The position numbers were made by a program, and so were the translations under genes. This document shows, in pieces, positions 46,221 through 57,509 of a DNA stretch of 64,000 nt. The notes below the pieces were generated by a model. That model was not told the origin of the DNA and did no database searches. It was given only the letters and a program-made list of their open reading frames with translations. Numbering within the stretch: position 1 is the first letter of the stretch; each line of letters starts with the position of its first letter. The stretch is from Pogonophryne albipinna (Eukaryota; Chordata; Actinopteri; Perciformes; Artedidraconidae): assembly GCA_028583405.1 (NCBI GenBank), contig CM053243.1, positions 49,611,826-49,675,825 of the forward strand, read 5' to 3'.

Positions 46221-46982
46221 TGTTGGGGTACACAGGACCTAGTCCGTACTCCGCGCAGATCGTTTGGATATGGCCAGAGCAGGGTCTGGCCCGATGTTCC
46301 CGGTGAACCGTTCTTTTCTGGAGAGCAGAGGCAATAGTCTAGAAATAGTCAAACAGTCAAACACCACTGGACTTCGTACTCCGATTTGGTTCTGATATTA
46401 CTTTGGTACTTTAATCACAGTTCAGCAAATACATTCAATTTGATACAATACCACAAAGCGCTTTGGGGACTCCTTCTTGAGGTCTCACCGTGACAGGTCC
46501 GTCAGAGTAAGATCCCAGTTAAAGAGAGCCCCGAGTTATAGAAACATCCTGTTCTTTATAGTTTTTTGCTGTGAAGCCCCCACCTTTGGTGCTCTCTCTT
46601 GGTGTAATGCTGTGAAGCCCCCACCTTTGGTGCTCTCTCTTGGTGTAATGCTGTGAGCCCCCACCTTTGGTGCTCTCTCTTGGTGTAATCTGCCTTTGCT
46701 GCCCAGACTTCGCTCACAAGACTGTCCTTGGGAAACGTTGCGCCTGCTTGGTTCTCACAAGACTTTGTGTGAGAACAAATGAGTTCTGCAACCTTGTTGC
46801 ATTTCAGTTTGGACAGAACAGAATGCATCTGTTCTTAATCTGGTTGACTCATCGTTGTTGTTGCACACAGTATTCACACAGTATATTTCCACTGAGGCTT
46901 TCTCAATGATTGCAGCATTATATTTTAGCTTGTTTTACTATATCTTTACTTCTGTTACTTTTGCCTTATCAATAAACCATCA
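46221..46982 (-). mobile_element. 5' LTR of the provirus
   Basis: 762 bp, with three copies of the 41-bp unit (46566-46690), the third lacking one A. The length difference from the 3' LTR is exactly 41 bp. Confidence 0.95.
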
Positions 46983-47146
46983 AAGCCTGTACAGGTAGTT
47001 ATTTAAAGCATAAATTAGTTGGTTGGGTTCTGGAGGTGTGGTTACAGCAATTGTGCTTGGTTGGCGTGGCCTGTGCCTGGTGGTGGGGCCCAATGTGATA
47101 TCTTTTCATGGGGCTCAAAATCCCTGGCGGCGCCCCTGTAAATGAT

Positions 47147-48860
47147 GCTGTGATCATGTTCAAATATGAAACTTTAATTCACAGTTTTACCTTTATTACC
47201 ATTTTTAACTTCAACTGCCCAATTCAGTTTTGACATTTAAAATCTCCCGATAGAATTTAGAGGCATTTCCTCATAAAAAGACCGGTGATAATAAAAAGCA
47301 CAATCAATTCACATCAATTCCATACCTTTTTTCCGACACAGGTGGCGGGTACTAACATTCACAAACACATACCTATCTCCCGCATGTATTCGGAGGAAGA
47401 TCCTCACAGGTGGCGGTTACTAATACCCACAAACACACTCCTATCCGACACAGATGGCGGGTACTAACATCCACAAACACATACCTATCTCTCGCAGGTA
47501 TTCGGAGGAAGATCCTCACAGGTGGCGGTTACTAATAATCACAAACACACTTCAATTCATTCCACTCATTCAACCCAGAAATTCACTCCACTGTCAACAA
47601 AGAAATTCGAGAGATATTTACCAAGTTTGAGGAGCAACCGTACCGAGAGCTATCAACCCAGCTCTCCAGGGAGAGAGCTTTTACGGAGAGAGTATACCAG
47701 AGCAACCCCCCCCCCCCTCTCTCTCTAGTTTGCTCCCTCTCCACAAAGTGTCCTTTATGCTCAAAAAACAGGATAGAAACCCCAAAACAACCTCCTCCAT
47801 ACCCAACCCAATGAAACAAACTGGGCATGGCCTCTGATGTACAGGGCTGGACATGACCAGACATATTCCATAGCTTATGGCATAAGACACACCTTCCCAT
47901 TGTTTGTGTAAAAAGGGACATGACCAGACATATTCTATGGCTATGACATAACCACCTTTTTGAGGCCTCAATGCATTTCTCCTTAGGTCCGGAGCCCCCC
48001 TCCCTGTGTACTGCTGTGAGAGGAGAGGGGAAGAAACTGCCTACTTCTCTTATCACTGACACCCATAAATCATTATAGGTCTTACACTCAACTTAACAAA
48101 CCACTTGGTTTTGTTTATACTGTAACATATAGAAAAACCTAAAATATGAAGCATTTCCATTGTGGGTTATACAAGAATATAATTGATTATATTTGATTAT
48201 AACTAACTTTCGTTTTAAGTATTCAACATACTATGAAGATCTCAACACATCCTTTCTGCCACTGCCTTCTTTGATGTATGGACTGTCGTGACACCTTGTC
48301 AACATTATAAAATCATGTTTGTAGGGAATTAATGCCAGTAAATCAGAATCAGAATGAACTAAACAGCCCTAAATAGATATCCTTGTAAATGTAGCTTGTA
48401 GGTAAACCCATATACCAGTCTGTACTTTACTGATCTCGTAAGGCAAAGTGGCAAACTCAGAGGCAAATGCCCAAACTGCAGTTCGTATAGTGGCCGGTAG
48501 GGAGAGGCTGCAGAGGAGAGCAATTTCCATAGACCCCCATTTCAAAATGTCCTATGCTCGACTATACAGACAAGCTAACGTCAAAGTAGTGTTGAAGAGC
48601 GGTGTATTGTATGTGAAATTAACCTCACAATAAGATGTGTGTATCTTTAAAAATATGAATGTCATATTTCAAGATGATTACGTAGACATTACAATATGAT
48701 TTGTTGTTGACCAGAGGATGAGGGACATAACTGGACTCCCTCACAGCAGTGCGGAGTCAGCACAGACTCCAAGATACAAATACCCTTTTTCTACCCTGTC
48801 CAAAGAATCAAGAAAGTTATTGGTTTAAAAAGATAAAATAATGACTTTAATACACTGATA
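47147..48860. other. Intergenic with a short tandem repeat, no gene
   Basis: 47338-47570 contains about two units of 118-120 bp (CACAGGTGGCGGGTACTAAC, TTCGGAGGAAGATCCTCACA). 47848-47955 contains a direct repeat (GACATGACCAGACATATTC). The long minus-strand open frame at 47583-48062 spans these repeats and has no recognisable domain. 48060-48860 shows nothing. Confidence 0.55.
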
Positions 48861-48862
48861 TA

Positions 48863-51800
48863 CAGATGTAGCACTCCAGATAGGACTCACATGGGTGTGT
48901 CCCAGTCAAAAGCCCAGCGGATCCCAGTGGCTGGGGGTATTGCCAAATTGCTGGAGGGCGTTGCCAAAGTTCTCCATTTGTTCAATTACAGGATTTAACC
49001 ATGAGATGGCGCTTCATTCACAAATACACAAAGACAACTGGGTGTTGTAGAACTTAGTCTGTTTGCAATGTTTGCAGCTCTGCAGTTGTGTTTGTTGAAT
49101 ACTGTAGCATTTAATCACTTATTTGTTATGGTTTTCACAGGCTACTATAATGAAAAAACATCAGTTTTAGATCAAATAAAGTATATAGTTTGCTTTATGC
49201 AGTATATTTTTTGTAATATTGTTGGGGTGTTTTTACACAGTAGTGAGAGTGAAAAACAGGATAGCACAGATTATCTTAAAAATAAGATGAGCGATACAAA
49301 TAATAATAATAATGAGAAACTATGAAATAAGAAATGAATAAAACTAAAATATAATTATCATATCATATATTATAATGTATCGTATTATTAAGTAATATCA
49401 TACATTAACCCCATTATAGCAGATGCCACATTGAATGGATGAACACATTTATGCATCAATAATTACAACAGAGTATTTCTAAATACAAGTTGTAACAATA
49501 CTTATATGTATTTAATATTAATAACATAATGATTAATTTCAGATGATAATACTTTTCAGGGTTAGGTCCGGTCTGACAGCGCTTAGCTCTCTGCTGCAGA
49601 GAAGATCACTGCTCTAAACAAAGTCAAAAATCCTACATCCAAACGGAATAAATAGAATTAATTATTTTTAATACGTTAAGCCTTGTTCATTGTTTTTCAC
49701 TTTTATTAAATGTTTGATATTTCCGGTTGAAATGGTGGACTATCGGACATTCAAAATGCAGTATATGTTCACTCTTACACACATATATTCTCCTTTTACA
49801 TACATACATTTTCACTCTCACACACGTATATACTCACACATTCATACATTTTGCTCTCATATTATCATATTTCAATGCACACATTCATATATTGTCACTC
49901 ACACATTCATGCATTTTGTTCTCATATTCATATATTTTAATGCTCATATATATACATTTTGCTCTCATGCGAAATCTACTAAAACAAAGTAGGCTACGTC
50001 ATGGTAGTGGTCAGCTGTTAAACACAAAAGTGTATCTTAAGGGCTGTAAATATAATAAGCCTGTTGTCAATTTTAGACACAGGCTTATTATATTTACAGC
50101 CCTTAATAACATTCATTTTCTGGACTCAATGTGTGTCTTGGCCGTTTTCTTTGTTCCAAGCAAACGAGTGCTTTTTGTTTTGAAATCACTTCCGCGAGTT
50201 TCGCGGCCTCCCCCCTCGCTCCACTGACCATTAGACCATTTAGTAAGGTAAAAAGCAAAAGGGCAAAAACGCCTCTCAGACGCTCTTCCGTTTACTTTTT
50301 TAATAAAGAAATACAAATGGTCCGTACTCCGTAGATACACGGACTCATATATGTATGTATACTGTAAGGAGAATGTATGTGCGTGAGAGGACCAGTATGA
50401 ATTACGGCATAGAAATATGCGAACACAAACCAGACTGGGGGTTGAGAGATCACAGGAGTGGGGGGGAGAGCTGTGGAATGTGACCCTTGGGAGAATTCCT
50501 CCACACATTCCGATGGCCAATTTGTTTTAAACAAAGAGTTCGCAACACAGGACAGCATAGGCAACATGGGGGGTGGGGGCTGGTGAACGGTCTGGTCAAT
50601 GTTTGTAAACACAATCCCCAGGATGTGTCCTAATCAAACCAAAAGAGAAAATGCAGATATCATTCTCTCTCTCGACTCGCTGGTATCTCGAGCTTAGCGC
50701 TCATTGGTGTTCATACTGCTCACAGGCTGGGCTGCTGTGTATATCTAGTGTATTCATACTGTACCCCTCCTCACTGTTTATTCATCATTCAACAATTTAC
50801 ACCTTCCTTTTTTCCCGTCAAGAGGTTGAAAAAGATTGAGTCCTATGTTTCCAATTGGTTCCCAAATCTGAACATTGATCAGTGGCATAAGATCAGGAGC
50901 CGGGTAAATGAGAGACTGAGGAGCCCCCGAAAAACAGATCCCGAAATAGCTCGTCCTGGTTTCCGCAGCAGATAGGCCTACAGTATGGTGTCTGTTATGT
51001 CAGTTATTTTAAATAAAACGGTGAAAACTGAACTTGAAAATTGTTTCCTCTTTTTATTTTATTTATTATTTTCGGGACGGGGAGACGTGGGGAGACGTGT
51101 GTGATTAAAAATTAATTCGCAGAAATGTAAAATGATCTAACTAAGTTCTATTCATATTCTTGACGGGAAGAGCAGTGTAAATGGGTGGCCATATGCATTT
51201 GAAAAGCAATATAAATCACACAGTTATTATACAATAGGCTATAAAAGCACCATCGATAACCATTACCTTTATCCAATTCAAACTCTTGACGGGAAAAAAG
51301 GAAGGTGTAAATGGTTGGGCTATACTGTAGGCCTACTGTATACATACAAAGGCCATTCAAGCTAGAGTTCTTCTGGAAATGTTCACATCAGGCACCTTCA
51401 AGTTAAACAATACTACAGTAAACAATTAACACAGTAAATTATGTGGATTAAACCACATTTATTTCGTTAAAAATAAACGAAATATGATTTTGTTTGAATG
51501 ATTAAATGTAGGGTGAATTGCCCTAATGTGGGACATTTTTGCATTTCAGACTTCGGGAATATATTGCGATATGAAGCCGATACAATAAATCAAAATCCAG
51601 TACCATTCCGAAATCCCCAGTAATATTAGACACTAATAATACAGTAAACTATTAACACTGTACATATTATTGTTTGCCCGTGGGATTAGGATGATCGGTA
51701 GTGAGAGCCGTCTTGCATTTTCCTCCGGTCGGATGTGATATAAAAACAAAGCGATTATTTTTGTTGTTGTAAACTCACGTGGATTAAATGTAGTGCATTA

Positions 51801-52262
51801 ATTTCAACTCGCGAACATATGATACATTAAATGATCGTGAGGATGATGATTGAAAATCGTTTGTTTGAGCCGGGCTGCATTTCCTGATCTAAAAACATAG
51901 CGATGGTTTTGTACTTACGCCAACGTGAATTAAACATTATTTTGTTAAATGATTACATGTCTCTTATTTAGCACAGAATATGATCCTATCCGTGACATAT
52001 GGATCTTAACAAATATCCGATATATCAGATACCTGTAGATCTATCAGCTGTTTATTTCACATGAGTTCCAGTGTGGCAGCTTTTTAATCACGGCTCCCCC
52101 TGGTGGATCCATGATCCATTGCAGCTGGTTTCATTATAATTAAATGTATTTATCAAGGGGGCGTTTCAAGTCCTGCGGGGGGTTTTCCTTTTCAGCAGGG
52201 GCCCACCCCGTGCCGATCACGGACCCGCACGGGTAGGCGTCTGAAATGAAGCGCTACATCTG
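48863..52262 (+). mobile_element. Family F element, copy B (both ends present, about 3.4 kb)
   Basis: The ends CAGATGTAGCACTCC and GAAGCGCTACATCTG are flanked by TA (48861-48862 and 52263-52264). This is the only copy with both ends and no obvious large insertion. It has no long open frame. Internal landmarks: 49340-49740, 50440-50600 (GCTGTGGAATGTGAC), a short inverted repeat 50030-50105, 51150-51330, 51420-51480, and 51660-52262. A TA target suggests a Tc1/mariner-like mechanism, but the 3.4-kb length without a transposase is unusual. Confidence 0.8.
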
Positions 52263-52613
52263 TACATGCTATCAAACATTACCTCATGCTAGATCGGCTA
52301 CTCATCAGTGAAGTTGTGGGTTCTTTCCATGCAAAAGGTTACATTTAGTTGTTAACAAGCACCAAGAAACATTGCTTTTATGTCAGCTTTCACAATTAAG
52401 GATATTTAAGATATTTAAGAGTGAGAATTGCTACCATTTGTCTCTATATATTGTCAGTAAAAGATTTGGTAAAAGTGATTCAACCGAACAGAGCTTCTAC
52501 AGTTGCACTACGTTTTGATAACAGTTAAATATTATTTTACTAATAAAATAAATGTTAATGTCGATGAACTTCATACTGTTCATTCATTCAGTTCAGACTG
52601 CTTCCTCTGTGTG

Positions 52614-52734
52614 TGCGTCTCCAGATTTATGTGGGGATAGACGTTTCTCCGACCACATCACTAACAACGGATTAGTGGATGTTTCTCTGCCTGAAGTCAC
52701 CTACAGTGCAACTGTAAAATCAAAGATTTGGTGA
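52614..52734 (+). CDS. Possible terminal exon of an unknown gene
   Basis: A pyrimidine-rich CTTCCTCTGTGTGTGCGTCTCCAG acceptor precedes a frame reading LCGDRRFSDHITNNGLVDVS and LPEVTYSATVKSKIW, then stop. It is not part of any repeat seen elsewhere in the window. I do not recognise the protein, and no partner exon was found; it may be chance. Confidence 0.25.
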
Positions 52735-53078
52735 TTGCTTAACATTTGTTGGCAATGCACAGTCTCTGTCATTCTTGGATTGGTTTCACAATGACACAAT
52801 AAGGATTATTATTACAGTAAACAGGCCCCCAACATCTTGGAGTTACTCCCTCCTCTGGGTATTTGCCTGAAAGCCTTGTCTACTCTCATTGTCCTGATTT
52901 TCATGTGACAGAGCATCAGAGACGCTGATACACCGAGCGTGGGATGCATGCGTTTAGAGATAGGAGGAGTAGAGGTACAGATAAAAGGAGATAATCACTG
53001 TTGTGATCGTTCAGAGCAGATGCTGGCAGCTACCGTTAGCTTTAACAATTCTGTGGGGGTGGTCAGCTCAATGCAAAT

Positions 53079-53321
<243 letters not shown>

Positions 53322-53575
53322 CTCTGAGTCCTCGGGAATATCCTGATTAGGGCCTGTTGCCAATATGCTCCAGTGTTGTAGGAGTGGAGTTTCTGTGGAA
53401 GCAGACACACTGTGCTAATCTTTGTTTAAGACAAAGGGCTGAAAATAGATCAATAGAGAAAAGGAAGGGAGGATTTGTTCAGCTAGCCTTATGTGTTCTT
53501 TAAAATGATGTTGGAAAGATCCCATTACACAATACGTATACATATAGAAAAAAACTTCTAAAAAGAAAACCTCTT

Positions 53576-54288
53576 AAAGAGCCTGTGACAGCATCCCAAC
53601 AACTGTTGTGCAATGAAATATTGGGCTACTAGTAATCTCGAACCGTCAGTTTAAAAAAGAAGGTGCGTTACCGTTCCGATAAATATCAATAATTTCGAAC
53701 ATCGCGGGGAAATTCCTTCGACTCATTTTGAAGTTTTGGGGGAAGCCGGAAGTGACGTCAATGCGGGAACGCTTCACTGTGCGGCGAGAGAGCTAAACAC
53801 GGACAAAGTGTGTTGTCATGCGTAGAAATGGTGAATTACTGAGTTTAGGCACGTTAATAACGTTGTAATGAAGTTGACTACAGTATATTCATATTTGTCA
53901 GTGCTTTCATGTCAATTCGGCGAACATAAACATAAATGATCGTGGTGAAGATGATTATTAAATTAGGATTACAAATCGGTAGTGAGAGCTGCTGAATTTC
54001 CTCCCGTAGGATGTGATATAAAAACAAATCGATTATTTTTGTAGTTGTAAACTCAAGTGGATGAAACTACATTTATTAGTGCTTTCATGTCAATTCGGCG
54101 AACATATGATACATTAAATGATCGTGAGGATGATGATTAAAAATCGTTTGTTTGAGCCGGTCTGCATTTCCTGATGAGAAAACAAACCGATGCTTTTTGT
54201 AGTTGTAGTACACCAACATGGATTAAACGTGTGTTTTTTTTTTTTACCACAATGTTGGGGAAATTAATGGATAAAATGCACGGATTAT
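53576..54288 (+). repeat. Third copy of family G spacer plus part of an arm
   Basis: TTAAAGAGCCTGTGACAGC at 53574 opens a stretch matching 1537-2250 almost base for base, ending TGCACGGATTATTA. A stop codon interrupts the 68-codon frame conserved in the other copies. It joins directly to the GGGTCTGAGACC segment that precedes the 147-bp array. Confidence 0.9.
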
Positions 54289-54289
54289 T

Positions 54290-54480
54290 AGGGTCTGAGA
54301 CCTAGGTCGGCGAAGACCCTATTGAAATCGGTCGCGCAGCGACCGATAAACCTGCCAAAAACACACAAAAACAGGGAAAACGACCGGCAAAAGCACAGAA
54401 AATGTTCGGAAATCATGACGGCTGATAGGCCGCGTGAGCCCAGTCACGTGACTGACGATGATGTCATAACTCAAACTGAC
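54290..54480. repeat. GGGTCTGAGACC leader next to the 147-bp array
   Basis: Contains short palindromes (GGTCGCGCAGCGACC) and CACGTGAC. It has no open frame of note. It looks like the flanking end of a repeat unit that includes the array. Confidence 0.45.
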
Positions 54481-55710
54481 ATACTCAGAACGCCACCAAA
54501 CTTCACATGATGGTTAACACTACAGCCCTGAACAGCTCTAGGTCAAATCTGATGTTACTTAATTTGGCGTTACCATGGCGACGGATCCTTCGCCATAAAC
54601 AACGGTGTCGCTGTAAATCCAATGGACACGGTCCCATCGTCCCTCAATCTTCACTTTTATATCACTGGTCCATGCCTCAACAGCTCAACGTGAAATCTGA
54701 GATCTCACCGTATGCCGTTTCCATGGCAACGCATCCTTCGCCAAAAAATACGATGTTGTTGTAATTCAATGGAAAATCGTCCAAACCGCACCAGACTTCA
54801 GACTATCATTAATGGTCCGGCCCTCAACAGCTCTATGTTAATTATGGGATGTCATCATATGCCGTTGCCATGGTAACGCATCCCTCGCCAAAAAACTGAT
54901 GTTGTCGTAATTCCATGGAAAATCGTCCAAACCGCACCAGACTTCAGACTATCATTAATGGTCCGGCCTTCAACAGCTCTATGCCAATTATGGGATGTCA
55001 TCATATGCCGTTTCCATGGCAACGCATGCCTCGCCATAAAACACAATGTTGTCTTAAGTCAATGGAAAATGGTCCAAACTGCACCAGACTTCACATGACA
55101 GTTAATGGTCCGGCCCTCAACAGCTCTATGCCAATTATGGGATGTCATCATATGCCATTTCCATGGCAACGCATCCCTCGCCATGAAACACGGTGTTGTC
55201 CTAATTCAATGGAAAATGGTCCAAACTGCACCAGACTTCAGATGACAGTCAATGGTCCGGCCCTCAACAGCTCTACGCCAATTATGGGATGTCATCATAT
55301 GCCGTTGCCATGGCAAAACATCCCTCGCCATAAAACACACTGTTGTCGTAAGTCAATGGAAAATGGTCCAAACTGCACCAGACTTCAGACTATCATTAAT
55401 GGTCCGGCCCTCAACAGCTCTATGTCAATTAAGGGATGTCATCATATGTCGTTGCCATGGCCACAGATCCCTCGCCATGAAACAGGGTGTTGTCGTATTT
55501 CTATGGAAAATCGTCCAAACCGCACCAGACTTCAGACTATCATTAATGGTCAGGCCCTCAACAGCTCTATGTCAATTATGGGATGTCCTCATATGCCGTT
55601 GCCATGGCAACGCGTCCCTCGCCTATAAACCTGGTGTTGTTGTAATTCAATGGAAAATCGTCCAATCGGCACCACACTTCAGATGATGGCTAATGGTCCG
55701 GCTCTGAAGT
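54480..55710 (+). repeat. 147-bp tandem array with X-box-like palindromes
   Basis: Eight or more units. In each, a CCATGG-centred palindrome of GTTGCCATGGCAAC type recurs at 54569, 54717, 54864, 55010, 55157, 55304, 55451 and 55598, that is at steps of 148, 147, 146, 147, 147, 147 and 147. The two copies at 54864 and 55598 match the RFX X-box consensus. Because 147 is 49 codons, one frame stays open for 237 codons (54915-55628). Other landmarks in each unit are CACCAGACTTCA and CAACAGCTCTATG. Confidence 0.95.
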
Positions 55711-56213
55711 TGACTTTTCATTCAGGAAGTATGACGCTGCGCTGTCAGTACGCTTCTCCATGTTTGTGATTGGTCGAATGTTCCAAATGCCACCCCTTTC
55801 ATGTGAACGCGCACCAAACTAGATAGGACACGGCTGGCTTGAGCGATCCACTTGATAACCAGCGTCGTAGTACCGTTTAGCGAGAGCGCGTATGTTTTGG
55901 ATTAGGCCAACCGGCTAACTCAAACATATCCAGGTTAGGTTGAACCAGCTTCGTAGTACAGGCCTCTGGTCCCGACCAGGTTAGCCGCACAGCATAAGTT
56001 ACCATGGAGATCTAGCCTGCTAAAAAGAGAACCAGCTTCGTAGGACCGGAAACCCCGAGTTTTCCCTGAAGTTAGCCGGCTAAGCGAAAGTCCTGCTTCG
56101 TAGTACAGGCCTCTGCTCGAGTGCGCTAGAATTTGAAAATACACAACCGGAACAAATCTGCCACTTCCTTACAGAGCCCCTCCTCCAACACACACGAACG
56201 CGCACATGACCAA
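55711..56213. repeat. Block with four spaced copies of a GCTTCGTAGTAC motif
   Basis: ACCAGCGTCGTAGTACCG at 55858, ACCAGCTTCGTAGTACAGG at 55944, ACCAGCTTCGTAGGACCGG at 56031 and TCCTGCTTCGTAGTACAGG at 56091. Between them are alternating GTTAGCCGGCTAA-like pieces. The same motif is at the ends of the foldback at 1-2912 and at 2975. No gene. Confidence 0.7.
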
Positions 56214-57264
56214 TAGAGTGGCGAAGTCACGCCCATCTTACACATATGATGTATGTCAATCTTAAAAAATAATTTACATGTCAAAAAAGTCACAGTTTGT
56301 CGTAAAACTGTTGAAATATAAGACTATGAAAAATACGCAACTAGAAAGACTACAAATCCCAGAGTCGCGTAAGTGATGTCATAACTGTTTTCCTCCACTA
56401 AGAGATAGCTAAGATCAGCGCCAAATAGATATAATCTATCTATATGGCGCTGGCTAAGATAAGATAACTTTAACAAGATGCCTGTGTGCTTAGTACCAGG
56501 TTGTTATCATACCAGCAATGGGTCTTGCTCGTTCTTTCGCTTCCCGTCTGATGAAAGGACCAGGAGTGGATGGATCAAGTTAGCTACCTAGCTAGTAGCT
56601 AGCACGTTAGTTAGCATTACAGCCTTGTCATTTTTATTAGCCTTAATATGAAGTAACATTAAGTAACCCAACATGTTAAACAGTAAGAGTAGTAGTCATA
56701 TTTCATGAATCCTTTGAAGAGTACTGTCACCGGTGTGATCATTCTATAATACACAATTTAAGCCCGGGGGAGAAATGCTAACGCTAGCATCGGCGATCGC
56801 CGATCTTTTCTACTTCATGCTATCTGCACAAATGGTTGACATTAAACATTAAAAAGACCAGGCAGTTCAGAGAGAATCAAAGGAAGGCAGGCAGGCAGCT
56901 TTGCATGACATTCTTCTGGACGTGTTTCATTGTGGTGATAGTGAGGGTAGTCAATCCTTTTGTTGACAAGACAGTAGTGACGGCCATCTTGGTGACGTGT
57001 GTTGTTCTGCTAGACCAGAGATGTAGTTCATTCAGCGTTTCACACAAACAAATGTGTTACTTCACAGTTTTACGACACATTTTTCTTTTTTTGACTTGCG
57101 AAATTATCTTTTAAATTGACAAACATCATATGTGTAATTCGTGGCACAATTCAAACGGGATCGAAAGATAATCTTTCTCTCTCCATTGACTTCAATACAT
57201 AATTTTTTCGAAATAAGGTCCCATGGAGGTCCACCGGGAGGGGAGGGACTTCGCCACTCTATGA
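56214..57264 (+). mobile_element. THAP-type DNA element, about 1.05 kb
   Basis: The inverted ends are AGAGTGGCGAAGTC and GACTTCGCCACTCT. It contains a THAP exon at 56478-56578. No catalytic region and no clear target duplication were seen. A second, opposed and truncated copy is at 60013-60546, covering the part from 56715 on. Confidence 0.7.
56478..56578 (+). pseudogene. THAP domain first exon
   Basis: Reads MPVCLVPGCYHTSNGSCSFF, then RFPSDERTRSGWI, followed by a GTTAGC donor. It shows the first two zinc cysteines (C4, C9), the F-R-F-P motif and the conserved Trp of the THAP fold. The second half of the domain was not found nearby. It differs from the THAP exon at 26410-26570, so it represents another element lineage. 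Confidence 0.7.
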
Positions 57265-57509
57265 GGGCACGAGATAAGTTTGTGCACAGATGGAAGGCTG
57301 ACAGGCAGGTAGGCCATCCAGTTATTTTAGCCGGGCCGGCTCAGATGATTGGTCGTGCTTTTTACAGCACTACGGCTTCCACAGATGACATTTTTTATGG
57401 ATTTTTTGTCAAAGCACTTAAGATATTCATTGCTATCGGGATGTTAAGAGCATTCCATGGAATATAACAAAAAGTGTATCTCGAGCCGGTTTCTCAAACT
57501 TACCTACCC

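Larger units (their letters stand above)
42083..46982 (-). mobile_element. Endogenous retrovirus, internally deleted provirus
   Basis: LTRs lie at 42083-42803 (3') and 46221-46982 (5'), flanked by AAGC (42079-42082 and 46983-46986). Reading on the minus strand: 5' LTR, primer-binding site, gag remnant, integrase end, truncated env, polypurine tract, 3' LTR. The rest of gag, and protease, reverse transcriptase, RNase H and the front of integrase, are deleted. The two LTRs look almost identical apart from a 41-bp repeat-number difference, which suggests a recent insertion. Gamma-like features are the 4-bp duplication and the PPPY motif in Gag. Confidence 0.95.
29486..47138 (+). mobile_element. 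hAT-Tip100-like element, 17.65 kb after nested insertions
   Basis: The ends CAGGGGCGCTG and GGCGGCGCCCCTG are flanked by identical TAAATGAT (29478-29485 and 47139-47146). The element's own DNA is about 29486-30126, 40503-41175, 42007-42082 and 46983-47138, roughly 1.5 kb. The rest is three independent insertions, each with its own duplication. The first exon of the transposase survives at 29833-29944. Finding the same 8 bases at both outer borders is strong evidence that this is one element and not two fragments. Confidence 0.85.

Noticed and set aside
47583..48062. 159-codon minus-strand frame with several Cys and His
   Set aside because: Spans a direct repeat and a poly-C tract; no recognisable zinc-finger spacing.
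49690..50227. Overlapping frames rich in His/Ser/Tyr (HTHI, SHTH)
   Set aside because: Translations of CACACAT/TCATATAT-type low-complexity DNA inside family F copy B.
54915..55628. 237-codon open frame as a real gene
   Set aside because: It results from a repeat unit of 49 codons. No start context, no domain, and neighbouring units outside the frame have stops. Kept only as a finding.
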